A stretch of 64,000 nucleotides of DNA from Mesostigma viride. Lineage: Eukaryota; Streptophyta; Mesostigmatophyceae; Mesostigmatales; Mesostigmataceae. A program made the translations under genes and the position numbers. This document shows positions 1 to 10,672 of this stretch, piece after piece (the stretch's first letter is position 1; each line of letters begins with the position of its first letter). The stretch lies in the NCBI GenBank assembly GCA_009746045.1, contig RPFO01000004.1, positions 1 through 64,000 on the forward strand, in the 5' to 3' direction. The notes beneath the pieces are model-generated. The model was given only the letters and a program-made list of their open reading frames with translations, did no database searches and had not been told where the DNA came from.

Positions 1-1
1 T

Positions 2-585
2 AGAGCTTATCCTCATGACGTCTTGTTGTCCAGCACGGTGTTCGCTGGAGCGCCCACCCTGCAGCAATCGGTCGGTCGCGCAGTCCGTGCCATTCAGCAG
101 GTGAGCGTCACACCCGGTGTAGCCGCATTTTCCCTTTTCCACGATGCCGCTGTCAGGGGGCCTTGTCTCGACAGTAGGAGTGCCGCAGTCGCAGATCCTG
201 CTGCCTCTCACATATGGGCCATAGGTGAGCACCTCACCGCCGCGCAACGCAAGGCTATGGAGCACTGGTTGCATTCTGCACGCTCAGTTTTCGCTTTCAG
301 CAGTGAAGAACTAGGGTGCTACAACGGGGGCTGCATGGGGGTCCCACTAGATACGGATCAGCCCTTATTCAGGCGGCAGCATAGGCTGAGCTTGGCTGAG
401 CTGGAATTCGTAGATGCTAACTGTCGAGAGCTAGAGGCAGCTGGGATCATCCGCGCTTCATCCTCCAGTTATGCAGCTGCCACGGTGGTTGCACCCAAGA
501 AGGATACCATCACAGGCGAGTGGACAGGTATGCGCATGGCCACTGACCTGCGTCAGCTGAACGCGCACACTCCTGTTGATAGGTA
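2..585 (+). CDS. Element B pol, N-terminal part (RT fingers)
   Basis: The frame is open from the first bases, so the gene starts left of the window. The C-terminal third reads as the start of a Ty3/gypsy reverse transcriptase: an upstream region ending LEAAGIIRASSSSYAAATVV, then APKK and RMATDLRQLNAHT, the usual motif before the palm domain. The frame is broken at 585 by A, and the next residues (YPMPRVDDVLDK) are encoded from 23013. The first 100 or so residues, a possible linker or protease-RT spacer, show no motif I recognise. Translation past 585 is into A's LTR and is not real coding sequence. Confidence 0.8.
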
Positions 586-1415
586 TGTCAGCGGTATAGA
601 CACTTATGCCCGAATAGCTAGCTGGATTAAGTGTGACCAATTATTTTTCTAGCCGACGGTTGGGTTGCATCGCTACTTAATTGCACCCATCGTACGCCTA
701 ATTTATGGCACACTTGAATTAATAGTTTAGGCTTGGGGCATGTTGTTGTACTTAACCGCACGGAATATTTTCTACTTTGTTACACGGACGATATGATGGA
801 CTAGCTGTGACGTCCGACAGTCGTACCACTTTTCTTCTACTGAGTCTTGATGCACCGCATGGGTACTTTGACATTTTTCCCATGCGTACAATTGTGGCGT
901 TTAGTCCTGGCGTCGCGCCGCGCCGATTGCACTTGTAATTCTTACACCTAAGTTGAGCCGAGCAGCATGAGCCGCGCCACTAGAAAGAAATCAGATATAC
1001 ATGGTAGAGTATAGTGGCGCCGGCGCTGCAACCTTGGTCCTTTAGCTTGTGCATGCCTGTTATGCATGTGCTCTATGCATCCGATGTTCAGCAGTGCGCC
1101 GCCAGACATCTAACGGCGGATATTGCTTGTTTCGTGACTTGTGCTTTGTGCGCAACGTAGCATATAGCTGTGACCTCTTGCTCCTTAATGTTAAGCACTA
1201 CTTGAGCAGCCATGGCAGCTGGCCTTGTACAAGGGCCGCTAGCCGGGATATTGGGACAATAAAGACGCGAATTATATCATTGAAATCGCCTCATTTTGTT
1301 CACCAAGAGGAAGCTTCATAAGACCGGAACTCTACTCCGACACCTGCAAAATATATAGGTGATTGGAAGTATAAATAGGAATCTGGTCAAACACATTCTA
1401 TAGAATATTTTGACA
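586..1415 (+). repeat. Element A left LTR
   Basis: 830 bp, TGTCA...TGACA. It matches 22178-23007 throughout by eye. A candidate polyadenylation signal AATAAA is at 1258-1263. The 90-aa ORF inside it is repeated in the right LTR and is not considered a gene. Confidence 0.93.
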
Positions 1416-1429
1416 TGGTATCGCAAGCC
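1416..1429 (+). promoter_or_regulatory. Element A primer-binding site
   Basis: TGGTATCGCAAGCC directly follows the LTR. It starts with TGG, as expected for pairing to a tRNA CCA end, and resembles the initiator-Met sites (TGGTATCAGAGC type) common in Ty1/copia elements. Confidence 0.8.
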
Positions 1430-1527
1430 AAGTTCCGAATCGCCTTCACAAGCCACTAAACGTCTACAAGAAGCGCCTATAAGGAGAAAAACGCCCAGTT
1501 TTCCAGCCTACTTTTGCAAGGGTACTG

Positions 1528-1764
1528 ATGAGCACAGAGGAAGGGCCTGATCAGCCAGATTTTGCCACAGTAACTATTGAATTTCAGGGGCGGAAAATAT
1601 CGGCGTTTATCAACCCTGCTAAGGCGCAGCAGTGGATAGAAGAGATCATAAAGGGCATCAGAGAACACAACCCAGATTGCCCAATTGATTATCTGTGGCT
1701 CAACACTTTGTTACTGAGCTATTTGAAGCATCTAAAGGAAGAAAAGGGCATTGTTTTCGAGTGA
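1528..1764 (+). CDS. Short ORF upstream of element A gag (78 aa)
   Basis: An ORF from ATG at 1528, between the primer-binding site and gag. It overlaps the longest upstream reading of the gag frame but ends 80 bp before the preferred gag start. The protein is acidic and probably helical (FINPAKAQQWIEEIIKGIRE). I recognise no domain. It may be a leader ORF or a remnant of a longer protein. Conservation in other copies of A would show whether it is coding. Confidence 0.4.
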   Translation: MSTEEGPDQPDFATVTIEFQGRKISAFINPAKAQQWIEEIIKGIREHNPDCPIDYLWLNTLLLSYLKHLKEEKGIVFE

Positions 1765-1844
1765 GCTTTCCAAGGCGCATTTTATTTCACCGCTGCGAGT
1801 CTTTCTTTCCGCGCGAGGAGCGCCTGTTTTACCTCTTGTACACC

Positions 1845-2774
1845 ATGAACACACGCAGTGGTGGTGCGTCCAATACCCCACCTTCACGCGATGAGCTCCC
1901 AAGAACGAAGGGCGCTAAGGAGGTTGTAAAATACTTCCGCAGCATGACGCGCTTCGATCCTTTTGAAGACTACGCCACCTGGCGCGAGTTCGAGGATATG
2001 CTACTTACCGGGTGCGAGGCATACAATGTCAAGGACGTCATCGACGGCACAGCCGACGTGAACGACCCTGATGTGATTTCTGCCGAGAAAACGCTGCTCA
2101 CACCCATCATCAGCCTTATGAAGGGCCGAGGGGCACGCGTGGCGCGATTGGTTACTGACCGACGTGCCAGCTCCGTGTTTAAGGCACTCCAGGCGGAGGT
2201 GAGGCAGCCCTACCAAACCGAGAGCTACCGACTGGCCAAGAAGAGCGAGATCCAACGTATTTCCCTGCAAGTGTCGAGCGAGACCTGCAACCAGTACTGG
2301 CAACGTGGCAAGTTCCTCCGGCAGGACTTGGAGGACGCGGGCGAGGCAATGGACTGGAACGAGTGGCGCGATTGCATGATCAATGGACTACCGCCTGCGT
2401 TCCGTGCAGCCATGGCCGCCCGCCGCCTGCCGGGGATGACCCTGGAGCAGATCCACAAGCTGCTCCTGGAGATCTACGACATGCTGGTTTCCAGCGATCA
2501 GATTCCTCGACCCGGGGCCAAGACCACCAACACAGGCAAGCCGCAGGACTCCGCTGCAACAACTCCAGGCCTAGCCTATGCCACAGGGGCTGAGCCTGAT
2601 AAGAAGGGCAAGCGCTGCAAGTTCTGTCGGCGACCCGGCCACATCGAGGACGAGTGCTGGCGGAAGAACCCATCCCTACGGCCCAAGGAGCGAGCACACG
2701 CCACACAGGAGGCAGAAACTCTGCCACCTGGTTTTGTGTTCCACACCACCAGCGGCGACACGGGAGGAGACAAC
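1845..2774 (+). CDS. Element A Gag with CCHC knuckle (main part)
   Basis: Start chosen at ATG 1845 in a good context (CACCATGAAC). An in-frame ATG at 1695 lies upstream inside the short ORF. The protein is 310 codons to the point where C inserted. It ends with five more residues at 21993-22010 (LATVL, stop TGA 22008-22010). Residues about 30-220 form a helical capsid-like region of the copia type. A single zinc knuckle, CKFCRRPGHIEDEC, lies near residue 260. Gag packages element RNA into particles; as no pol is present, enzymes would have to come from a helper element. Confidence 0.82.
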
Positions 2775-3390
2775 TGTTACGGCCCTAACCCATGTTTGGG
2801 CGTAACAATTCCTAAAATAAATTAGTTTGGTCAGTCGAAAGTCATTTTGATATTGTTTGAGACTTTCGATAGTTATTACGTTAGATTCGGGGACTTGGCC
2901 GAGTTATTCCATCACCCGGCCCAGGTACCCGTGGCTTTGCTTTCGGTTTGGTGTGTTACTGGTCTGTACCCGGGACTGCCAGGTACCGGGTGCCAGACTG
3001 GCGGATACTATGTACATCTACGGCTGATATTAATTGCAGGCTGCGCTAGAGGTTCGGCCCCCAGCCGACCCGCTGGCATGCACGCCGTCTTGGACAAATG
3101 TCGTAGGTGACAATGGCTTCCTATCTTTGGTTTGGAATAAAATCGACTTGAGTAAAACTCGTCTGCCGAACCAGGGGTCAAATCTGGGCTGCACTAACGC
3201 CCTTCGTGCATTCCATGTATATGCATAATTTATCTAGTTGTGCATTCAGGGCCTAGCTAGTAATTCCGCGTACTAGCTAGAATTCAGGGCTACATTCACG
3301 TAGTCCGGGCGGATAGCAGATTCCGAGTTTATTCAGGCGTAACCCACGCTAGACTAGGGTCTTTCAGAGCCGCTGGGGCGGCTCGTAACA
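2775..3390 (+). repeat. Element C left LTR
   Basis: 616 bp, pairs with 21372-21987. It contains AATAAA at 3136-3141. It is followed by TGGTAATCGGAGGATTCG from 3392, the likely primer-binding site, one base after the LTR. Confidence 0.95.
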
Positions 3391-3957
3391 CTGGTAATCG
3401 GAGGATTCGTCTAGGGCCACCCTAGCTCGTACAGAGCGGGCAGGGCCTCGTGATCTGCCTGACGAGAATTCGGTGATCTGCACCAAGACGGCAAGAAACG
3501 ATAACATCGCATCCGCAGCAAATAGGTGGGCACGCAGCCATGGTGGTTGTAGGGCGCGCAGCAGCCATATTGCTCGCTCTGTCCCTCCTCTCTCTGCACG
3601 CGTAGAGCGGTGTTGTGTGCGCCCAGCCCTGTTTTCTTGTCGTTTTCATGTTTGTGCTGTGAGCGCTGGCTCTGGGTACACCGGCCTCGCTCGTTGGTTC
3701 ACGCAGGCCATAACCGTACAGGCTGGTTTGCGAGGGACTCCGCGGGAGTGGCTTACGTGCTGGGGCCCGGTACACGGGCGGGTTGTCACGTAGGTTACTC
3801 CCTTGTGCTGACAGGTTTTCCTGTCTACGTAATGTCGTTGCGTTCTTAGATTATAGGGCCTGTTGGCAACCCTTGTGAGCAGGTGATGGTCACTCACTAG
3901 AGGTACTCAAGGTTCCTTCTTCTCTGCCTATCCCTGCCTGCATGCAATAGACGTGGC
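3391..3957 (+). other. Element C leader, primer-binding site and 5' untranslated region
   Basis: About 570 bp between the LTR and the first ORF. The only recognisable part is the TGG-initiated primer-binding site at 3392-3409. Small ORFs here lack recognisable domains and overlap on both strands; I do not call any. Confidence 0.65.
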
Positions 3958-4383
3958 ATGTCTAATAATAATAATATTAGGCATACTGGGGCACTTAGGG
4001 GATGGGACAGTGATGGGTCTAGGCAATTATATTACGCATTGGCACATGATGGGGGCACAGGCAAGGTAGGGATTTTTTATAGCTGGGTAGACTGCAGGAA
4101 CAACATAGTAGATAGACATAGGGCTATTTTTAAGGGGTTCGGGACAGCATGGGAAGCAGATCTGTTTATCCAGGCACACATGACACGTCCCGTAGGATTA
4201 CATGTAGAAGCCCCACCGCTAGAGATTAGGCCCAGGGCACGTCCTGCATCTAGGGGGCGTAGGTACGCACATACCAGTGCACTGGCTAGGGTAGAGGACA
4301 CTACAGCTACGCAGCAGGTTACCGTCACCTTTAACCAGCTGTCGATTAGCACGCACGCTAGCCAGCCACCCAGCACCCAGTGA
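3958..4383 (+). CDS. RNase H1-type hybrid-binding domain protein of element C (141 aa)
   Basis: Starts at ATG 3958. Residues 24-71 match the fold known from the N terminus of eukaryotic RNase H1 and from caulimovirus viroplasmin. There is a YYAL strand, a glycine-rich turn, VGIFYSWVDC with the conserved Trp and Cys, then IFKGFGTAWEADLFIQ with the conserved K-x-F and E-A-x-x-F. In RNase H1 this domain grips RNA:DNA hybrids. The C-terminal half is basic, then polar and low in complexity. Its place before gag suggests a nucleic-acid-binding or particle role during reverse transcription (inference). No catalytic RNase H residues are present in this ORF. Confidence 0.75.
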   Translation: MSNNNNIRHTGALRGWDSDGSRQLYYALAHDGGTGKVGIFYSWVDCRNNIVDRHRAIFKGFGTAWEADLFIQAHMTRPVGLHVEAPPLEIRPRARPASRGRRYAHTSALARVEDTTATQQVTVTFNQLSISTHASQPPSTQ

Positions 4384-4510
4384 CGGGGCCATAGTGATTA
4401 GAGGGGCTCATCTATAATATTATAGTATTATATATAATAATAGACAGTAGATGTTGTCTTGACCTTTGTTTTTTGCTTCCTTCTCTTCTTGTGGTTGTGG
4501 TACGGTAACC

Positions 4511-6561
4511 ATGGCGCCTAAAACAAGGGGTAAAGGTAAACCTAAAGGGTCAGAGGTTAGGGAGACGGGTATAGATAGTCCGGCCGTACAGGCACATGAG
4601 GAGATATCACAGCGGAGCCCAGCCTCCCAGCAGGGCAGCTCTGCAGGTCACCCAGGTGTGTTGGCTAGTCCCGCCCGTGAGTCGTACAGACCACAGGCCG
4701 GAATGTTCATAGATAGCGAGCAGCAGCAGCATATGCAGGGAGAATTTTTCAGTAGGTCGGAACGGGTGGAGACCGGCCCGAGGCGGGAGTCTCCCAGGTC
4801 AGATCCAATGAGTGCATCCATCCCACCGGCACAGCCCCCGCAGCAATTGCAGCCGCAGCATGAGCAACCGCCACAGTTGCAACCGCCGCCGCGGCCACAG
4901 TGGCAACCGCAGCCGAATGGTCAGCTTAGCCAGAACGCGGCCTTTTACCATGCGCAACGGACCCAACGATTAGAGCACCCATGGTCAGTAAACGGACGCG
5001 GACGCGGTCGCGGTAGCCCATCCCGGCCGGAACCCGCGCGTCGTGTATCGTTCAGCAGCGAGCCACAATCCATGGGCACCTCACCGTGGTCGACGGAAGA
5101 GGGGAGGTCGAACTTCCCCCCCGCTACGATGAGGATGCCGAGGAGCGCCCTGAGACGCGCCTGGGTCAGTCCTTCCCAGCGACGGGCCCCGCGCGTCCTA
5201 GCATGGCGCATGGCCCCAACCTGAATCTGAGCCGGTTAGACCTCAACGATCCCGGTTACGAACACCCGACATCCGTTTGGTTGCGGCGAGGCGCTGAGAC
5301 CTCGCGCAGCCAGCCGCGGGCTGCTGGGCCCCCATCGCTGCCGGCGTCCTTTAACCGTCCGCCCTTTTGCGCTAAAGGAGGCCCGCGGGCGGCCACGGTC
5401 AAGGCTCCGCCCATGCCCGATTTCAAAACCGTGCCCAAGTTGCGCGCGGACATGACCCCGCGCGAGATCGATGAGTGGGAACGCATGGTGTTGGCGGTCT
5501 ATTGGGCATGGTGCGAGCATCACGATTGGGAGTTGGCCACTGATGTGCTAATTCCCTATCTAGTAGCGATGTGCATGGATCCGTCCGTTGTCGGCATCCT
5601 CCACTGTGAGAGCGTCGCGTCACGCACCTACCCGCGCACGGTCGAGGAGCTGATGGCCCGCATCCGGCGCAAGTTGGTGCCACCGGACTACAAGCTCCAT
5701 GAGCGCCTGGCCTTTGGCAAGTTCCGTCAGGGCAGCACGCCTTTTCGCGAATTCCTCACCGAGTTTGAGGCGTACACTGCCCGGCTTGACGACATGACCT
5801 GGACCGAGTACAAGGCACGGTTCATCGAGGCGCTGCACCCGGACCTCTTGGATGAGGTGCTCAAGCACTATGCCGAGGTCCCATGGGAGGAGTGGGATGT
5901 GATAAAAATTCAGCAGTACCTGCTTCAAGTCTCGGATGTGATCGCCCGCCGCCGTGCAGCAACTACACGGCGCTTCCCGCTCGCGGCACCCAGGCGCGTC
6001 CACTTCACCACCGCGGACCATGAGGTCGCACAGGAGGACGCGTATGACTACGAGCTGCCAGCAGAGAGCGATTATGACCCTGATTTCCAGGTCAATGCGA
6101 TCGATCCGGCCACTTCCCGCTGCTTTGCATGCGGCGAGGTTGGCCACCTCAAGCGCGAGTGCCCTCGCCTGCGCGCCCGCAAGGATGAGGAGACGCATGT
6201 ACCCCAGTTCTCTGGCCCCGCCTTCGGCAAACGTCCGGACCCTGCGCAGCGAGGCGATCGGCCCCGTAATGCGGGAGCACGTGCAGCCAAGCTGCAGGAT
6301 GCCCGCCGCCAGCCCGCGCAGTATCAAACGCCTCGGGCCTCAGGTCCATCCTTCCAACGGGTGACCCGCGAGGTGAACAAGGTGCTAGCGCAGCAACGAG
6401 GCGCGGCCGATCACGACTCGGACAGTGGGCGGCTGGATGCCCAGGCCATCGCAGGCTATGCGTATGGCGACGACGATGAGGAGGAACCGGTGGAGGAGGG
6501 GGAAGAGCGGACCGGGCGGTCGAACGAGGCGGCCTCCCGGCCATCCGTTCCTCGCGCGTAG
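4511..6561 (+). CDS. Element C Gag with CCHC knuckle, one frameshift
   Basis: Starts at ATG 4511 in context AACCATGG. The first frame gives a Lys-rich start (MAPKTRGKGKPKG), a Pro/Gln-rich stretch and an Arg-Gly stretch. From about 5116-5122, a run of seven C, the coding frame moves back by one base and continues to 6561. This second part holds the capsid domain (around WAWCEHHDWELATDVLIPYL and ELMARIRRKLVPPDY) and the knuckle CFACGEVGHLKREC. Element F encodes a similar capsid. The shift could be an indel in the C run, a consensus error or programmed -1 shifting; one extra C would give a single ORF. Confidence 0.85.
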
Positions 6562-9380
6562 TGTCCCTCCCCTTGGGGGTAGAAGTAGCGGTAGCTCAGG
6601 TAGATAGGGTAGATAGCGTAGTAGGAGTAAATAGTGTAGATAGCAGTAGCTCCGCCGTACAGGCACCGTTAGTTGCGGATACCGGCGCGAGTATGGAGCC
6701 AGTTGGTGAGGCTCCAGCCACGGCTACAATTCCGGCTTCGGGCAGCAACGCGGACGCCCCGCCGACGCATGCAGCCCCGAGGAGTGCGGCCCGCAGCTTG
6801 CTCCTCTTTCGAGGGGGTCTGGCAGTGCCATCAACAGCACTGGACCCCTTCCTCAAGGGCAAGACTGTCATGGACGTGCAGTTCATGGTCGACACGGGCG
6901 CTTCCACGTCATTCATCAATGAGGCACTGGCGCGTCGCGCTGGCTACACTATACGGCCACACGCGACAGTGGTAAATGTGACTTACTCAGATGGTCGCAA
7001 GAACCCCTCGCCAGGTCTAGTCGACATCAAGGCGGTGATTCAGGGCATCCCTGTGGAGCTTACCGCCACTGTCGCGCCGCTGGGCGCAGCCGATATCATT
7101 ATTGGCATTGACTGGATGGACGCTCAGGATGTTGACATCAGCATTAAGCGTCGCGTGGTGTGGTTCCCCGACGGCTCCTTTTGGAGTCCGGTTGGCGAAT
7201 ATCAGGCGCAGGGTCCCACTGTGCACAACGTCACGCACGAGCGGGAATTTACCCAACCCCGCCAAGCCTCACAGATCCTCATGAGCATCAAGTCGTTGGA
7301 GGGCAAGCTGCGTCAGGGCAAGGAATACTACATGTATCGCCTCGACCTCGCTGCCGTGGAGCTCATGCTCAATGAGATCGGTGTGGGCTTCACCCCCGAG
7401 GAGACTGAGCGCTACAATGCGGTGTTGGCAGCACGCGCGAAGCTCTTTGATGAGAGTAAGCAAGAGTTTCCCCCGCCGCGCTCGGTGCTCCACCGCATCC
7501 AATTGCAGGAGGGCTATGGCCCTACGACGTCCCCTATGTACCGCATGGGTCCGGTGGAGCTGGTGGAGCTCAAGAAGATCTTGATGGCGCTTCTGGAGCG
7601 GGGTCTCATCGAGCCCAGCAACAGCCCCTTCTCAGCAGGCGTGCTGTTGGTCCCCAAGCCTGGGGGCAAGTGGCGGCTCGTCACGGACTATCGTAAGCTG
7701 AACGCTATTACGGTAAAGTCCAAGTACCCTCTCCCCCGCATCGACGATATCTTCAACCGCGTGCAGGGCGCCACATGTTTCACCGTCCTTGATTGCGCAG
7801 ACGGGTTCTGGCAGTTAAGGATTGCGCCGGAGGACTGTCATAAAACGGCGTTCAACACGCCGTTCGGCCACTATCAGTTCCGTGTGGCCGCCATGGGGTT
7901 GTGCAACTCCCCTGCGAGCTTTCAGATGCTCATGAATGACATACTCCGCCCAGTCATGGGAACCGCGCATCTCCCGCAGGTTTCCCGTGACCTTGAGGAC
8001 CCCAACCGGGGCGCGAAGCCCCCGTGGTCCTACAAGCGCACTTGTGCGCTCGCATACCTGGATGACATCTTGGTGTACTCCAAGACCTTTGAGGATCACC
8101 TCGAGGACGTCGCCACGGTATTGCGCATCATGGAGGAGGAGAATCTTTCGGTCCGCAAGGCCAAGGTCCGCGCTGGTCGCAGCGTACCGTTCCTCGGTCA
8201 TACCCTGTCCGCTGCCGGCGTCGCGACGGACCCCTCCAAGATCGCCTCCATCCAGCAGTGGCCGACCCCGACCAACGTCAAGGGCGTGCGCAGCTTTTTG
8301 GGTGTCGCGTCGTATTACCGACGTTTCATCCCCCGTTTCGCGACGATCGCTGCCCCCATTAACGCCCTCCTCAAGAAGGGTGTTCCTTTCGTTTGGTCGG
8401 AACCGTGCCAACAGGCCTTTGAGGCCCTCAAGCGCAGCCTGACCACGGCCCCCGTGCTCGTTATCTCGGACCCGTCCAAGCCCTTTGTGGTCGCAACGGA
8501 CGCGAGCAAGGTTGCAATCGGCGGTGTCCTATTGCAGGACCAGGGTCAGGGGTTGCAGCCGGTCGAGTACATCTCCCGGACTATGATCCCTGCCGAGCGC
8601 AACTATCCGGTACACCAGCAGGAGCTTCTTGCCGTGGTCTACTGCTGCCATACCTGGCGCCATCATCTTCTCGGGGCCCAGTTTGACGTTGCCATCAGCG
8701 AGCAGGGGGATCTTGATCCCCACCGGCTGATCATCCACACGGATCATCGGCCCCTCACGCATCTGCTCGCCCAACCCAACCTGGTGCCCCGTCAAGCACG
8801 CTGGCTGGAGTACTTATCCCAGTTCGCCCCCTTTAAGATTCAGTATGTCAAGGGTGCAGAGAACGTGGTCCCAGACGCCCTTTCCCGGCGGGAGGACTAC
8901 TGGTTCTATGAAGATCTGGGAGTACTACATACCACTTGCGTCCCAGCTCAGGCGCCCGGCACGTCCTATGGTGACCTTCCGCGGTCACCGCAGGCTCGTT
9001 ATTTGTTTCACACGGGTCGTACCACCATGGACGACCTATCCCCCGACTGGGGTTCGCACGAGGACGTGCGCGCCCCCGGGGAAGGGGAGGGGTCCCATTC
9101 GCGCTTGCCACTCAGCCACGTGGTCCCGGCTCAGGGAATTTTTCACTTGCAGCCCATTGGGTCCCCCACCATTTTCTCGGAGTACGTATACCAAACCCTC
9201 GAGACTGAAGAGGAGGCGGATGCGTACACCGTCACCTCCGTTCTGGAGACGCTGATCAGCCGATTCACCGTCACGGAAGCAGCAGCCTTGGAGGCGATCA
9301 GTCAGGTCGCACCCTCAGCAGATGGGCAAGCTCCCGTGCAAGTTCCAGGACGGACGACTCTATGTCATGGTGAGACCTGA
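6561..9380 (+). CDS. Element C protease-RT-RNase H polyprotein
   Basis: Lies in the -1 frame relative to gag. The frame opens at 6480 and overlaps the gag end by about 80 bases, so it is probably made by ribosomal frameshifting; the first codon here (GTG) need not be a start. Retropepsin: MVDTGAS at 110-115 and IIIGIDWM near 180. RT: LVTDYRKLN, YPLPRIDD, and the catalytic YLDD at residues 499-502. RNase H: ATDASK near 645 and IIHTDHRPL near 725. The useful reading ends just before 9322, where the integrase frame (MGKLPCKF...) takes over; the last residues before the stop at 9380 are out of frame. Confidence 0.93.
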   Translation: MSLPLGVEVAVAQVDRVDSVVGVNSVDSSSSAVQAPLVADTGASMEPVGEAPATATIPASGSNADAPPTHAAPRSAARSLLLFRGGLAVPSTALDPFLKGKTVMDVQFMVDTGASTSFINEALARRAGYTIRPHATVVNVTYSDGRKNPSPGLVDIKAVIQGIPVELTATVAPLGAADIIIGIDWMDAQDVDISIKRRVVWFPDGSFWSPVGEYQAQGPTVHNVTHEREFTQPRQASQILMSIKSLEGKLRQGKEYYMYRLDLAAVELMLNEIGVGFTPEETERYNAVLAARAKLFDESKQEFPPPRSVLHRIQLQEGYGPTTSPMYRMGPVELVELKKILMALLERGLIEPSNSPFSAGVLLVPKPGGKWRLVTDYRKLNAITVKSKYPLPRIDDIFNRVQGATCFTVLDCADGFWQLRIAPEDCHKTAFNTPFGHYQFRVAAMGLCNSPASFQMLMNDILRPVMGTAHLPQVSRDLEDPNRGAKPPWSYKRTCALAYLDDILVYSKTFEDHLEDVATVLRIMEEENLSVRKAKVRAGRSVPFLGHTLSAAGVATDPSKIASIQQWPTPTNVKGVRSFLGVASYYRRFIPRFATIAAPINALLKKGVPFVWSEPCQQAFEALKRSLTTAPVLVISDPSKPFVVATDASKVAIGGVLLQDQGQGLQPVEYISRTMIPAERNYPVHQQELLAVVYCCHTWRHHLLGAQFDVAISEQGDLDPHRLIIHTDHRPLTHLLAQPNLVPRQARWLEYLSQFAPFKIQYVKGAENVVPDALSRREDYWFYEDLGVLHTTCVPAQAPGTSYGDLPRSPQARYLFHTGRTTMDDLSPDWGSHEDVRAPGEGEGSHSRLPLSHVVPAQGIFHLQPIGSPTIFSEYVYQTLETEEEADAYTVTSVLETLISRFTVTEAAALEAISQVAPSADGQAPVQVPGRTTLCHGET

Positions 9381-9388
9381 CTGCTGGC

Positions 9389-10005
9389 AGTTGTGAGGGT
9401 AAGAATGCCACGAATTCCGCCATGGTTCTTGCAGGAAGTTGCCTTTATTAATAATCAGGAAACACAGACGTAAGTCACGTCACTTCCAAGACTGCACGCA
9501 GCACAGACGACAGGGTCGCAGTGCCAAGAGAACGTGCACGCAAGAACTAGCGTCCCGGTGTGACCAAGTCACTCATATAGCTTACTAGGGACGCGTCCAA
9601 GTATTCAGCTGCACTGTCACAGCTGAACTGTCAATCAATTGATTACACAGACTCTGGCACGCCTTTGGCGCGCAGATCTATCAATTGTCCATACGGCTAG
9701 TCCTGTGGACCTATCCGTACACTAGTCAGCATCAATTGTCTCATAGGTCCTGGCGCGCTACAGTGCGCCTACCTATCAATTGACCATCAAGTCCTGTACA
9801 AGTCCTGTCAACGTCCTGCGGACTATCAAAGTGACACTTGTACATCCTGTGTCCGTACGCGCCCACAGTGGCGCGCCGGGTACTGTCGGCACAGCCTAGG
9901 AAACGTCATAACTTTTACGTTCCTTAACCAAATGAGGCGTTCAAGGTGCCGTTGGAAAGAGCGTAACAATCTCTATCCATCTAACGTAAATCCTTTACGT
10001 TAACT
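9389..10005 (-). repeat. Element D 3' LTR
   Basis: 617 bp, pairs with 16600-17216. Plus-strand ends are AGTTGTGAGG and CGTTAACT. On the minus strand it carries AATAAA near 9447, a candidate polyadenylation signal. Confidence 0.95.
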
Positions 10006-10447
10006 CCAATCCCTTCTTTTCTTTAGGGATCACATCCCCTGCCAGGGACCCTTGAAGTAGCTTGAAATGTCCTTCACTCCAGCTTGAAGCTTGAACAGAT
10101 GTCTTTAATGGCCAATGCCATTCCCCCAGCCCTTTCTTTTAAGGAACTGGAAAAGAAACAGATCTGCCACAGGGAAAACCATTTCATGAGAAATGGAGAA
10201 AACCTATGGAAGTGGCATTACAGAGTACCACCAGATATTAGAAGCACACAAAATTAAATACATACAGGTTAATTCTATGAGGTCTTCTCCAGGAATTAAT
10301 CCCATCACCTCGGTAGAGCCTCCAGTACAATGACCTTCTGGCGGTGAGTTACATTAATCCCAGATACTAATCCCATAAAACCCAGTACATATTCAATATA
10401 AGTACAATAAATCCATGACAATTAAAATACCACTTGACAAAGTAAGG

Positions 10448-10456
10448 CGTATTACA
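10448..10456 (-). promoter_or_regulatory. Element D complement of its own primer-binding position
   Basis: The minus-strand RNA reads TGTAATACG here, exactly complementary to CGTATTACA, the first nine internal bases after the 5' LTR (16599-16591). Its last base would pair with the first base after the LTR, where a minus-strand primer 3' end must sit. It hangs from the base of a potential hairpin (CAATAG...CTATTG enclosing CCTGT...ACAGG). Confidence 0.55.
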
Positions 10457-10492
10457 ATAGTTTGCCTGTCATTCTCTCAACAGGGGTCTATT

Positions 10493-10514
10493 GGCGCCCG
10501 TCTTACGGCGCCCG
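10493..10514 (-). repeat. Twin CGGGCGCC boxes of element D
   Basis: On the sense strand GACGGGCGCC occurs twice, separated by GTAA. Matching twin boxes lie at the same distance from the T-arm-like hairpin in G (32447-32469) and H (63968-63990). Confidence 0.7.
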
Positions 10515-10655
10515 TCTACTTGCCAGATGGTAAACTGCCACAGCAAACAAATGACAAAATGAAACACATAGGCAACAATTAAATCCTGCCCTGGGGAACT
10601 AGGGAAGTCTGAACAGGCAAACACCTGAACAGGCCAGCTTGTAGAAACATAATAC

Positions 10656-10672
10656 CAGGGAATCGAACCCCG
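10656..10672 (-). other. tRNA T-arm-like hairpin in element D 3' region
   Basis: The sense strand reads CGGGG-TTCGATT-CCCTG: a 5-bp stem (one G:T pair) with a 7-base TTCRA loop, as in a tRNA T arm; the same bases resemble a Pol III B box. No full cloverleaf is apparent. Confidence 0.55.

Noticed and set aside
1049..1321. 90-aa ORF, repeated at 22641-22913
   Set aside because: It lies inside element A's LTR and is repeated only because LTRs are; no domain and no conserved start.
2847..3110. 87-aa ORF, repeated at 21444-21707
   Set aside because: It is inside element C's LTR, with the same argument.
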